In this document: piece after piece, positions 1 to 13,200 of the stretch
Layout of the letters: the number at the start of each line of letters is the position of its first letter
Numbering within the stretch: position 1 is the first letter of the stretch
Assembly (NCBI RefSeq): GCF_017639205.1
Contig: NZ_CP071139.1
Span: 7,873,501 to 7,937,500 of the forward strand
DNA from: Streptomyces nojiriensis
Lineage (GTDB): Bacteria > Actinomycetota > Actinomycetes > Streptomycetales > Streptomycetaceae
Direction: 5' to 3'
DNA: 64,000 nucleotides
Notes under the pieces: model-generated
Databases searched by the model: none
Seen by the model: only the letters and a program-made list of their open reading frames with translations
Told to the model about the DNA's origin: nothing
Position numbers and translations under genes: made by a program

Positions 1-752
1 TCAAGATGGTGCTCGCGATACAGCACGGCGTGCTCCCGCAGACCCTGCACGTCAATGAGCCCACCCCGCACGTCGACTGGACGGCGGGCGACATCGCCCT
101 GCTCACCGAGCAGCGCGCATGGCCGGAGACCGGCCGTCCGCGCCGGGCCGGCATCTCCTCCTTCGGCTTCAGCGGCACCAACGCCCACACGATCATCGAG
201 CAGGCACCGGACGCGCCCGAAGCCGAGCCGTCCGCGCAGCCGCAGGAGCGGCCCGGTGGGGTCATGCCGTGGGTGCTGTCTGCAAAGAGTGAGGCGGCCC
301 TGCGGGTCCAGGCCGAGCGCCTTGAGGTGCTGCTCGCGTCGGACGAGCTGCTCGAACCCGCCGATGTGGCTTACGCGTTGGCGACATCGAGGTCGGCCCT
401 TGAGCGCCGGGCCGTCGTCGTCGCGGAGGAGCGGGAAGAGTTCCTCGCCGCGCTGCGCGCCCTCGCCGCCGGCGAGCAGGCAGCCGGCCTGGTGCGCGGA
501 ACGGCGGCCGCCCCCGGTAGCACGGCCTTCCTGTTCACCGGACAGGGCAGCCAGCGACTGGGTATGGGCCGCGAGCTCTACGACACCCACCCGGCCTTCG
601 CGGACGCGCTGGACGCGATCTGCGCCCGCATGGACGCCCACCTCGAACTGCCGCTGAAGGACGTCCTGTTCGGAGACAGCGCGGCTGTGCTGGACCGGAC
701 CGAGTACACGCAGCCCGCGCTGTTCGCGGTCGAGGTAGCGCTGTTCCGGCTC
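1..752 (+). repeat. 752-bp intra-locus repeat, copy 1 (module A1)
   Basis: This stretch, from the KS C-terminus through the linker into the AT, matches 9904-10655 in module A3 with six mismatches by eye (about 99%). Similarity drops sharply after 752, within the AT. This indicates recent gene conversion or module duplication; the left edge lies outside the window. Confidence 0.9.
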
Positions 753-3700
753 GTCGAGAGCTGGGGTGTGAAGCCCGACTTCCTGTCCGGTCACTCGATC
801 GGTGAGATCGCTGCCGCGCACGCTGCCGAGGTGCTTTCGCTGGACGATGCGTGCGCGCTGGTCGCGGCGCGTGGGCGTCTGATGCAGGCGCTGCCGTCGG
901 GCGGTGTGATGATCGCCGTTCAGGCGTCGGAGGACGAGGTTCTGCCGCTGCTGACCGACCGGGTGAGCATTGCGGCGGTGAACGGCCCGCGCTCGGTGGT
1001 CGTCGCCGGTGACGAGGACGCCGCGGCGGCAGTCGTGGAGGTATTCGCCGACCGCAAGTCCAAGCGGCTCACCGTGAGCCACGCGTTCCACTCGCCGCAC
1101 ATGGACGGCATGCTCGACGCGTTCCGGCAGGTGGTGGAAGGGCTGTCGTTCGGTGCGCCCCGCATCCCGGTCGTGTCGAACCTGACCGGTGCCCTCGTCA
1201 CCGACGAGATGGGCTCCGCCGACTTCTGGGTCCGCCACGTCCGCGAGGCCGTCCGCTTCCTCGACGGCATCCGAGCCCTGGAAGCCGCCGGAGTCACCAC
1301 CTACCTTGAGCTCGGCCCCGACGGCGTGCTCTCGGCCCTCGCCCAGGACTGCGTCGCGCAGGACGCCGTCTTCGTCCCCGCGCTCCGCAAGGGCCGCCCC
1401 GAGGCCGAGGCCGTCACCACGGCTCTCGCTCAGGCTCACGCCCACGGCGTCACCGTCGACTGGGCGGCGTACTTCGCCGGCACGGGTGCGCGGCGGGTTG
1501 ATCTGCCGACGTACGCGTTCCAGCGCCAGCGGTTCTGGCCCAGCGCGGCCGTGTTCGCGGCCGGGGACCCGGAGGCGATCGGTCTCGGTGACGCCGGGCA
1601 CCCGCTGCTGGGTGCCGCGGTGACGCTCGCCGATTCCGAGGGAGTGCTCCTCGCCGGTCGGTTGTCTCTCGACACCCACCCCTGGCTCGCCGATCACACG
1701 ATCCACGGCGGCGTGCTGCTTCCGGGCACGGCGTTCGTCGACCTTGCGATCCGTGCCGGCGACCAGGTCGGCTGCGATGTGGTGGAGGAGCTGACGCTGG
1801 AGGCGCCGCTCGTTCTGCCCGAGCGGGGCGGCGTGCAGCTTCAGCTCGTGATCGAGGCGCCCATGGCGCCTGGGCGTCGGGCGTTCAGCGTGTACTCCCG
1901 ACGTCAGGACGCGCTGGCGGAGGAGCCGTGGACGCGTCACGGGTCGGGTGTGCTGGCGGCTGGTGCCCGTCCGGAGGCCGAGCAGGAGTTCGGTGAGCTG
2001 GCGGTGTGGCCGCCGTCGGGCGCCGTGCCCGTGGACGTCGACGGGCTGTACGCGGAGCTGCTCGGAGACGGAATGGCCTACGGGCCGCTGTTCCAGGGGC
2101 TGAAGGCGGCCTGGCGGCGTGGTGGCGAGCTGTTCACCGAGGTGGCGCTGCCGGAAGACGGGCGCGGGGACGCGGCGCGGTTCGGGCTGCACCCGGCGCT
2201 GCTCGACGCGGGTCTGCACGCGATCGGCCACGGCGACCCCGCCGCGGAAGGCGCCGGCGCGATGCTGCCCTTCTCTTGGGTCGGTGTCTCGCTGTACGCC
2301 GTGGGCGCGTCCTCGCTCCGGATGCGCCTGACCCCGCACTCGCCGGACGACCGGCACACGCTGGCCCTGTTGATCGCGGATGAGACGGGGCGGCCGGTGG
2401 CGGCCGTGGAGTCGCTGACGCTTCGACCGGCTTCCGCTGACCAGGTCAACGCGGCGGGCGCCAGTCATCTGGAGTCGCTGTTCCGCGTGGAGTGGGAGCC
2501 GGCCGCGATCGGTTCGGTGACGTCCGCTGGTCTGCGGTGGGCGGTGCTGGGCCGGGACGAGATCGGTCTGGCCGGCGCGGGTGCTCAGATCACCGAGTAC
2601 GCCGATGTGGTGGCTTTCGGTTCGGCGCTGGAGGCGGGCGAGCCCGCCCCGGATGCGGTGTTCGTCCTCCCGTCCGCTGACGTGCTGGATGGCGACGACG
2701 CTGCGGGCTCGGTTCACACGGCGGTGAATGGCGCGCTGGCGTCCGTTCAGGAGTGGCTGGCGGATGACCGGTTCGCGGCTTCGCGGCTGGTGTGGGTGAC
2801 GTCGGGTGCGGTGGCTGTTGGGGCCGGTTCGGGTGTCCGGGATCTGCCGGGGAGCGCGGTGCGGGGTCTGCTGCGTTCGGCGCAGTCGGAGAACCCGGGC
2901 CAGCTCGTCATGCTCGACCTGGATGTGGAGCTGGACGCGGTGTCGGTGGCGGCGATTCCTGCCGCGCTGGCGGCTGGTGAGCCGGAGCTGGCGGTCCGCG
3001 CGGGTGTGGTGAGCGTGCCGCGTCTGGTGCGCGTGCCGTCGGCGGACGGTGCCGCCGAGGCGCCGGTGGTGCTCGGTGACCCGTCCGGGACGGTTCTCGT
3101 GACCGGTGCCACGGGTGGTCTCGGGCGGCTGTTCGCCCGGCACCTGGTGAGCGCGCACGGGGCGCGGCGTCTGCTGCTGGTCAGTCGGCGGGGTTCTGCT
3201 GCCGAGGGTGCCGGGGAATTGGTCGCGGAGTTGGCGGAGTTGGGTGCTCGGGCGGAGCTGGCTGCCTGTGATCTCGCGGATCGGGATGCGGTGGCCGCGC
3301 TGCTGGGGTCGGTTCCGGCTGAGCACCCGCTGACGGCCGTGGTGCACACCGCGGGTGTTCTGGATGACGGTGTTGTGTCGGCGCTGACGCCGGAGCGGGT
3401 CGCGACTGTGTTGCGGCCGAAGGTGGACGCGGCTTGGAATCTGCATGAGCTGACGCGGGATCTGGACTTGTCTGCGTTCGTTCTGTTCTCGGGTGCGGCG
3501 GCTGCGTTCGGTGCGGCGGGGCAGGCGAGCTACGCTGCGGCGAACGCGTTCCTGGAGGCTCTGGCCGAGCAGCGACGGGCCGAGGGCCTGGCTGCGACCG
3601 CGCTGGCGTGGGGGCTGTGGGCCCCGCAGGCGGGCAGCGGCGGTGGCAGTGGCGGTGGCATGGCGGCGGGTCTTGATGACGCCAACCTGCGCCGCATCGC

Positions 3701-4203
3701 CCGCGACGGCGTAGGCGGACTTGCCGCCGACGAGGGGCTCGCCCTCTTCGACACCGCGATGGCGGTGGATTCGGCGGTGCTCCTGCCGATCCGCCTCGAC
3801 CTCGCGGTGCTGCGGGCGCAGGCGGTCTCGGCGGGTTCGACGCCGGCCCTGCTCCGCGCCCTCGTCCGGGTGCCGGCCCGCCGGACGGTGGAGCGGCGAG
3901 GCGGCGGCTCGGAGACCGGCTCGCCCCTGGTGGCCCGTCTGCTGGCGCTGCCGGTCGCGGAGCACGAGGGTGTGCTGCTGGACCTGGTCTGCGGGCGTGT
4001 GGCCGCGGTCCTGGGCCACACCGGTGCCGAGGCGGTCGACGCCGAACGGGCCTTCCGGGACCTCGGCTTCGACTCCCTCACGGCCGTGGAGCTGCGCAAC
4101 GTACTCAAGACGGAGACCGGACTGCGGCTGCCTCCGACGCTGATCTTCGACTACCCGACGCCCGCCGCGCTGGCCCGGCACCTGCTCTCCGAGCTCGCGG
4201 TGA
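1..4203 (+). other. PKS module A1 (partial KS)-AT-DH-KR-ACP: malonyl extender, trans alkene
   Basis: The AT has GHSIGE (789-806) and HAFH (1080-1091), the malonyl-CoA signature. The DH keeps the HxxxGxxxxP motif (HTIHGGVLLP, His codon 1695-1697), the YGPxFxG motif (AYGPLFQGL) and the HPALLDA aspartate motif, so it should be active. The KR has TGATGGLG for NADPH, LDD at 3360-3368 (B-type) and the catalytic Tyr codon at 3531-3533. The ACP phosphopantetheine Ser is in GFDSL (4074-4076). Expected outcome is a trans double bond. The KR carries an unusual Gly/Ser stretch (3633-3659), and the first 752 nt are nearly identical to part of module A3. Confidence 0.93.
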
Positions 4204-7200
4204 CCGATGGTTCCGCTGAGGCAGCCGGAGTACGCGGGCTGTCAACGCCCGTTCGGGCCGCTGTGGGCCTGGCCGACGACCCGATCGTGATCGTCGGCAT
4301 GGGCTGCCGTTTCCCCGGAGGCGTGCGGACCCCCGAGGAGCTGTGGCAGCTCGTCGCAACCGGCGGCGACGGCATCACCGCGTTCCCCTCCGATCGCGGC
4401 TGGGACGTGGAGGCGCTCTACCACCCCGATCCCGACCACGTGGGCACCTCGTACACCCGCGAAGGCGGCTTCCTGCACGACGCGGCCGAGTTCGACCCGG
4501 CGTTCTTCGGGATCTCGCCGCGCGAGGCCCTGGCCATGGACCCGCAGCAGCGGCTCCTCCTGGAAACCTCCTGGGAGGCCTTCGAGCGGGCCGGCATCGA
4601 CCCGGCCACCCTGCGCGGCAGCCGTACGGGCGTCTTCGCCGGCGTCATGTACCACGACTACGCGACGGGTTACGGAAACGGCGAGGAGCTGCCGGAGGGC
4701 GTCGAGGGCTACCTCGGTACCGGAAACTCGGGCAGCATCGCCTCGGGCCGCGTCTCGTACGCGTTCGGTCTCGAGGGCCCGGCGGTGACGGTGGACACGG
4801 CGTGCTCGTCGTCGCTGGTGGCCCTGCACTGGGCGATCCAGGCGCTGCGGCAGGGCGAGTGCGACATGGCTCTCGCGGGTGGCGTGGCGATCATGGCGAC
4901 TCCGGAGACCTTCGTTGACTTCAGCCGTCAGCGCGGTCTGTCGGCCGATGGCCGCTGCAAGTCCTTCGCGGCGGCTGCGGACGGTACGGGCTGGGCCGAG
5001 GGTGCGGGCATGCTGCTCGTCGAGCGGCAGTCGGATGCGGTGCGCAACGGGCACCCGATCCTGGCCGTGGTCCGGGGCTCCGCGATCAACCAGGACGGCG
5101 CCAGCAACGGCCTGACCGCCCCGAACGGTCCGTCGCAGCAGCGGGTGATCCGCGAGGCACTCGCCAGCGCGGGCCTGTCCGCCGCGGATGTGGACGCGGT
5201 CGAGGCGCACGGTACGGGTACCCGTCTCGGTGACCCGATCGAGGCGCAGGCGCTGCTGGCCACGTACGGGCAGGACCGCCCCGAAGGGAGGCCGCTGCTG
5301 CTGGGCTCCATCAAGTCCAACATCGGTCACACCCAGGCCGCCGCCGGTGTCGCCGGCGTGATCAAGATGATCATGGCGATGCGGCACGGCGTGCTCCCGC
5401 AGACGCTGCACGTGGACGCGCCGTCGCCCCAGGTGGACTGGGAGGACGGTGACGTCAGCCTGCTGACCGACGCGACGGACTGGCCCGAGACCGGCCGTCC
5501 GCGCCGCGCGGGCGTCTCGTCGTTCGGTATCAGCGGTACCAACGCCCACACCATCATCGAACAGCCCCCGGTGGTCCTGGAGCCGGCGGAGGCACCTGCC
5601 GACGCCACGCCGCTGCCGGTCGTGCCCTGGCTGCTCTCGGCGAAGGGTGAAAACGCCCTTCGGGCGCAGGCGCGTCAGCTCCAGGCCCACGTACTGGCCG
5701 CGCCGGATGTGCGCCCGGTCGACGTCGCGTGGTCGCTGGCGGCCAACAGGGCCTCGTTCGAGGACCGTGCGGCAGTGGTGGCCGCGGACCGTGAGGGCCT
5801 GCTGGCCGCGCTGGAGGCGCTGGCCGAGGGCCGCTCGACCGCAGCCGTGGTGAACGGTTCGCCGGTCGGCGGGAAGGTCGCCTTCCTGTTCACGGGGCAG
5901 GGGAGCCAACGCCTCGGGATGGGGCGTGAGCTGTACGACGCCTTCCCGGTGTTCGCGGCCGCGCTGGACGCGGTGTGCGAGCGCTTCGACTCGCAGCTTG
6001 AACTGCCGCTGAAGGACGTCCTGTTCGGGGACGACGCGGCCGTGCTGGACCGTACGGAGTTCACCCAGCCGGCGCTGTTCGCGGTCGAGGTGGCGCTGTT
6101 CCGCCTCGTTGAGTCGTGGGGTGTGAACGCGGACTTCCTGTCCGGGCACTCGATCGGTGAGATCGTGGCCGCGCACGTCGCCGGAGTGTTCTCGCTGGAG
6201 GACGCCTGCACGCTGGTCGCGGCCCGCGGCCGCCTGATGCAGGCGCTGCCGTCCGGCGGTGTGATGATTGCGGTGCAGGCCTCGGAGGACGAGGTGCTGC
6301 CGCTGCTGACGGACCGGGTGAGCATCGCGGCCGTCAACGGCCCGCGCTCGGTGGTCATCGCCGGTGATGAAGACGTCGCGACGGCCGTGGTGGAGGCGTT
6401 CGCCGACCGCAAGTCCAAGCGGCTGACGGTCAGCCACGCGTTCCACTCGCCCCACATGGACGGCATGCTGGAGGACTTCCGACAGGTGGTGGAGGGGCTT
6501 TCGTTCGGCGCCCCTCGCATCCCGGTCGTCTCCAACCTGACCGGCGCCCTCGTCACCGACGAGATGGGCTCGGTGGAGTTCTGGGTGCGGCACGTCCGCG
6601 AGGCGGTCCGCTTCCTCGACGGCATGCGCGTACTGGAGGAAGCGGGGGTCACGACGTACCTCGAACTCGGTCCGGGTGGTGTGCTCTCGGCCATGGGCCA
6701 GGAGTGCGTGGCCGGCGAGGGTTCTGCCTTCGTGCCGGTCCTGCGTGCAGGACGTCCCGAGACCGAGACGACGGTCGCGGCAGTGGCGCAGGCACATACT
6801 CGGGGCCTTGAGGTGAACTGGCAGGCCCTCTTCACCGGTTCGGGTGCCCGGTACGTTGATCTGCCGACGTATGCCTTCCAGCGGCAGCGCTACTGGCTGC
6901 CGATGGCGGGGCCGGCGCGGAGCGGCGCCGCCGACGAGGTGGACTCCCGCTTCTGGGACGCCGTGGAGCGCGAGGACCTGGAGTCGCTCGCCGCCACGCT
7001 GGACATGGATGGCGAGAACGCCTGGGACAAGGTCCTGCCGGCTCTGCCGACCCTCTCGGCCTGGCGCCGTGGCCTGCGGACCCAGTCAGACGTGGACCGC
7101 TGGCGCTACCGGGTGTCGTGGAAGCCGTTGACGGATGCCGGGACCGGTGCGCCGTTGTCGGGGCTGTGGCTGGTCGTTGCTCCTGCGGGCGTGGATGACA

Positions 7201-10200
7201 CGGCTGTGGCGGATGCGCTGGCCGCGCGTGGTGCCGAGGTTCGGCGGGTTGTTGTTGAGCCGGGTACGGATCGTGCGGCTCTGGCTGAGCTGCTGTCCGG
7301 TGCGGGTGCCATCGCTGGTGTGGTGTCGCTGCTCGCGCTGGATGAGGCTGCTGGGGTCGTCGCGACGGCTGGTTTGATGCAGGCGCTGGGCGATGTCGGG
7401 GTGGAGGCGCCGCTGTGGTGCCTGACTCGTGGTGCGGTCAGCGTTGGCAGGTCGGATCGTCTGGTGTCGGCCGTCCAGGCTCAGGTCTGGGGTCTCGGCC
7501 GTGTGGCCGCTCTGGAGGTTCCCGGGCGCTGGGGTGGTCTGGTTGACCTGCCTGAGGTGTGGGACGAGCGGGCCATGTCCCGTCTGGTGGGTGTGCTGGG
7601 CGGTGCTGGTGAGGACCAGGTCGCGGTGCGGTCCTCCGGGGTCTTCGGACGCCGGCTCGTACGGGCGACCGGTGGTGCTGCGTCCACGTCTTGGACGCCG
7701 TCCGGAACCGTTCTGGTGACCGGTGGTACGGGTGCTCTGGGTGGCCGGCTGGCTCGTTGGCTGGCCGGGGCGGGTGTTGAGCGTCTGGTGCTGACCAGCC
7801 GTCGGGGCGCTGATGCCCCGGGTGCGGCTGAGCTGGTGGCGGAGCTGTCCGGGCTGGGTGTTGAGGTGTCGGTCGTGGCGTGTGACGCCTCCGACCGGGA
7901 TGCCCTGCGCGCGCTCCTGGAGGCCGAGGCCGACACGCTCACGGCGGTCGTTCACACGGCTGGTGTGCTGGATGACGGTGTCCTTGACGCCCTCACCCCC
8001 GAGCGTTTCGAGAGTGTGCTGCGGGCGAAGGCGACCTCGGCGCTCAACCTGCACGAGCTGACCATCGAGCTTGGTATCGAGCTCTCCGCGTTCGTGCTGT
8101 TCTCCTCCATGAGCGGCGTGACCGGTGCGGCCGGTCAGGCCAACTACGCTGCCGCGAACGCCTATCTCGACGCGCTCGCTGAGCAGCGGCGCGCCGCCGG
8201 GCTGGCTGCTACCTCGATCGCGTGGGGTCCGTGGGCCGAGGGCGGTATGGCCGCCGACGAGGCCATGGACGCGCGGATGCGGCGTGAGGGTCTGCCGCCG
8301 ATGGCTCCGGACACGGCCATGGCGGTGCTGCGACAGAGCGTTGCCTCATCCGCCGACGCGGCTCTGCTGGTCGCGGACGTGGACTGGGAGCGCTTCGCAC
8401 CCGCCTTCAGCGTCGTGCGTCCCAGCTCCCTCTTCGCCGAGCTGTCCGAGATCCGGCCTGCCGGGCCCATGGCCCGTGCCGCAGGCGACACCGAATCGCC
8501 GGTCGGCAGGCTTGCCGGTCTGGGCGCGGCGGAGCTGGAGCGGGAGCTGCTCGGTCTGGTCCGTACGCACGTCGCGGCCGTCCTGGGGCACGACGGCGTC
8601 GACGCCGTCGGCGCCGAACGCGCCTTCAAGGAGCTCGGGTTCGACTCGCTCACGGCGGTCGAGCTGCGCAACCGGCTCGGTGCGGCCACGGGTGTGAGCC
8701 TGCCGGCCACGCTGATCTTCGACTACCCGACCGCCTCCGCCCTCATGGGATTCCTCCGGGATGAACTCCTGGGGACCGAGGCACGGATCACTGGTCCGGT
8801 GGCACCGACGGTCAAGGCCGTGGAGGACGATCCGATCGCGATCGTCGCGATGAGCTGCCGCTTCCCGGGCGGTGTGCGCACCCCCGAGGACCTCTGGCAG
8901 CTGCTGGCCACCGGCGGCGACGCCATCGGTGAGTTCCCGGTCGACCGTGGCTGGGACCTGGACCGTCTCTACAGCCCGGATGCGGACCAGCAGGGAACGT
9001 TTTATGCCCGTGAGGGCGGCTTCCTCTACGACGTGGCCGACTTCGACGCCGACTTCTTCGGGATCTCACCCCGCGAGGCCCTCGCCATGGACCCCCAGCA
9101 GCGGCTCCTCCTGGAGACCACCTGGGAGACCTTCGAACGGGCCGGCATCGCTCCGTCCTCGGTGCGCGGCAGCCAGGCCGGCGTGTTCATCGGGACCAAC
9201 GGGCAGGACTACGGAGCGACGTTGAACACCGTTCCGGACGGCATCGAGGGTTTCCTCGGTACGGGTAACGCGGCGAGCGTCGTCTCCGGCCGTCTCTCGT
9301 ACGCGTTTGGTCTGGAGGGCCCGGCGGTCACGGTGGATACGGCGTGCTCGGCTTCTCTGGTGGCCCTGCACTGGGCGATCCAGGCGCTGCGCAGCGGTGA
9401 GTGCTCGCTGGCGCTGGCCGGTGGTGTGACCGTCATGTCCTCGCCGGGTGCCTACATCGACTTCAGCCGTCAGCGTGGCCTGGCGGCGGACGGCCGGATC
9501 AAGGCGTTCGCCGCCGACGCCGATGGCACGGGCTGGGGCGAGGGTGTCGGCATGCTGCTCGTGGAGCGGTTGTCGGACGCGCAGCGCAACGGTCACCCGG
9601 TGCTGGCCGTCGTGCGTGGCTCGGCGATCAACCAGGACGGTGCGAGCAACGGTCTGACGGCGCCGAACGGTCCGTCGCAGCAGCGGGTGATCCGCCAGGC
9701 CCTGGCGAGCGCCGGTCTGTCGGCCGCCGAGGTCGACGCGGTCGAGGCGCACGGTACGGGTACGCGGCTTGGTGACCCGATCGAGGCGCAGGCGCTCCTG
9801 GCGACGTACGGCCAGGAGCGTGTCGACGGCCGGCCGCTCCTGCTGGGCTCTATCAAGTCGAACATCGGGCACACCCAGGCCGCCGCGGGTGTCGCTGGCG
9901 TCATCAAGATGGTGCTCGCGATACAGCACGGGGTGCTCCCGCAGACCCTGCACGTCAATGAGCCCACCCCGCACGTCGACTGGACGGCGGGCGACATCGC
10001 CCTCCTCACCGAGCAGCGCGCGTGGCCGGAGACCGGCCGTCCGCGCCGGGCCGGCATCTCCTCCTTCGGCTTCAGCGGCACCAACGCCCACACGATCATC
10101 GAGCAGGCACCGGACGCGCCCGAAGCCGAGCCGTCCGCGCAGCCGCAGGAGCGGCCCGGTGGGGTCATGCCGTGGGTGCTGTCTGCAAAGAGTGAGGCGG

Positions 10201-13200
10201 CCCTGCGGGTCCAGGCCGAGCGCCTTGAGGTGCTGCTCGCGTCGGACGAGCTGCTCGAACCCGCCGATGTGGCTTACGCGTTGGCGACATCGAGGTCTGC
10301 CCTTGAGCGCCGGGCCGTCGTCGTCGCGCAGGAGCGGGAAGAGTTCCTCGCCGCGCTGCGCGCCCTCGCCGCCGGCGAGCAGGCAGCCGGCCTGGTGCGC
10401 GGAACGGCGGCCGCCCCCGGTAGCACGGCCTTCCTGTTCACCGGACAGGGCAGCCAGCGACTGGGCATGGGCCGCGAGCTCTACGACACCCACCCGGCCT
10501 TCGCGGACGCGCTGGACGCGATCTGCGCCCGCATGGACGCCCACCTCGAACTGCCGCTGAAGGACGTCCTGTTCGGAGACAGCGCGGCTGTGCTGGACCG
10601 GACCGAGTACACGCAGCCCGCGCTGTTCGCGGTCGAGGTAGCGCTGTTCCGGCTCCTCGAATCGTGGGGTCTGCGGCCGGACTTCCTCTCCGGTCACTCC
10701 ATCGGTGAGATCGCCGCCGCGCACGTCGCCGGTGTCCTCTCGCTGGAGGACGCGTGCGAACTGGTCGCCGCCCGTGGGCGTCTGATGCAGGCGCTGCCGT
10801 CCGGCGGTGTGATGATCGCGGTGCAGGCCTCCGAGGACGAGATCCTGCCGCTGCTGACCGACCGTGTCAGCATCGCGGCAGTCAACGGTCCGCAGTCGGT
10901 CGTGGTGGCCGGTGACGAGGACGCGGCGGTGGCCGTCACCAGCGCCTTCCCCGACCGCAAGTCCAAGCGGCTCACCGTCAGCCACGCGTTCCACTCGCCG
11001 CACATGGACGGCATGCTGGCCGACTTCCGCAAGGTCGCCGAGGGGATCACGTACGGCAGCCCCCGTATCCCGGTCGTCTCCAACCTGACCGGCGCCCTCG
11101 TCACCGACGAGATGGGCTCCGCCGACTTCTGGGTCCGCCATGTCCGCGAGGCCGTCCGCTTCCTCGACGGCATCCGCGCCCTGGAAGCCGCCGGGGTGAC
11201 GACGTACGTCGAGCTCGGCCCCGACGGCGTGCTCTCGGCCCTCGCCCAGGACTGCGTCACGCAGGACGCCGTCTTCGTCCCCGCGCTCCGCAAGGGTCGC
11301 CCCGAGGCAGAGGCCGTCACCACGGCCCTCGCCCAGGCCCACGCCCACGGCGTCACCGTCGACTGGCGGGCGTACTTCGCCGCCACCGCGGCCGGCGCCC
11401 GCCGCGTCGACCTGCCCACCTACCCCTTCCAGCGCAAGCGCTACTGGCTGGAGGAGGCTCCCCGCCCCGCGGCGGTCGAGTCCGGTGCCGGGACGGCCGG
11501 TGGTGCGGTGGACGCCGCGTTCTGGGAGGCCGTCGACAACGCGGACCTCGCCGCCCTCACGGCCACCCTTGAGATCGATGCCGACCAGCCGCTGAGCGCG
11601 CTGCTGCCGGCACTGTCCGCCTGGCGGCGCCAGCGCGCGGAGCGGTCGCTCGTCGACGGCTGGCGCTACGGGGTCACCTGGAAGCCGCTCGGCGATCCGG
11701 ACGCCACCGCTCGCCCCGCCGGCACCTGGCTGGTCGTCACCGCGGCGACCGGCGCCGGCCCCGCGCTCCCCGGGATCGCGGACGCCCTCCGGGCGCGCGG
11801 CGCGGACGTACGGGAGGTCGCGCTGGACGCGGCCACCACCGACCGGGCCGCCGTGGCCGACCGGCTGCGCACGGCTCTCGCCGGGAACCGTGCCGACGGG
11901 GTGCTGTCCCTGCTGGCGCTCGCCGAGGCCCCGCACCCGGCCCATCCGGCGGCGCCGGCCGGGCTGTTGCTGGCCGGGGCGCTCGTACAGGCCCTCGGTG
12001 ACGCCGAGGTCGACGCCCCGCTGTGGTGCGTGACTACCGGGGCCGTTGCGACCGGCCCGTCCGACCGGGTCCGGAGCGCCGCGCAGGCGCAGACCTGGGG
12101 CTTCGGCCGGGTGGTCGCCCTGGAGCACCCCGAGCGCTGGGGCGGTCTGGTGGACCTGCCCGGCAGCCCGGACGCCCGGGCGCTGGACCGGCTGCTCGCC
12201 GTACTCGCCGGCGGGAAGGACGCGTACGAGGACCAGCTCGCCGTACGGTCCGCGGGACTCCTCGCACGCCGCATCGGGCACGCCGCCCCGGCGGCCGTCG
12301 GCAGCGGCGGCGGAGCGGTGGAGCGGGCGCCCTGGCGGCCCCGCGGCACCGTCCTGGTCACCGGCGGTACGGGCGCCCTCGGCGCGCACGTGGCCCGCTG
12401 GCTCGCCGCGCACGGCGCGGAACACCTGGTGCTGGCCGGCCGCCGCGGCGCCGACGCGCCCGGGGTCGAGGCCCTGGTCGCGGAGGTCTCCGCGCTCGGT
12501 GCGCGGGCCACGGCCGTCGCGTGCGACGTGGCCGACCGGGAGTCCGTCGGCGAGCTGCTCGCCGCCCTCCGCGACGACACCTCCGGCCCCGGCCTGACGG
12601 CCGTCTTCCACACGGCGGGCGTCGGCCAGTTCGCGCCGCTCGCCGAGACCGGCGCGGGCGATGTCGCGGCCGTCCTCTCCGCGAAGGTCTGTGGGGCCGA
12701 GCACCTCGACGAGCTGCTCGGTGACACGCAGCTGGACGCCTTCGTCCTGTTCTCCTCCATCGCCGGCGTCTGGGGCAGCGGCGGCCAGGCCGCCTACGCG
12801 GCCGCCAACGCCCACCTCGACGCCCTGGCGCAGCGGCGCCGGGACCGCGGGCTGACGGCCACCGCCGTGGCCTGGGGGCCGTGGGGCGAGGGCGGGCTGG
12901 TCGCCGACGACGAGGCCGCCCTGCAACTGCGGCGCCGCGGCCTGCCGGTGATGGCCCCGGAGCTGTCGATCGCCGCCCTCCAGCAGGCGCTGGATGCGGA
13001 CGACACGACCGTGACCGTCGCCGACGTCGACTGGGAGCTGTTCGTCCCGGCCTTCACGGCGGCCCGGCCGCGCCCGCTCATCGCCGACCTCCCCGAGGTA
13101 CGCCGCGTACTCGAGGCGGAGCAGCACGGCGTCGGCTCCGGCCTCGGCGCCGATGCCGCGGGCGACGGCGCCGGTGAACCGGCCCGGCTGGTGGCCGAGT

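Noticed and set aside
6..8. ATG at 6 as the start of gene A
   Set aside because: It encodes a Met inside the conserved KS sequence (IKMVLA) and the frame is open to the window edge, so the start lies upstream.
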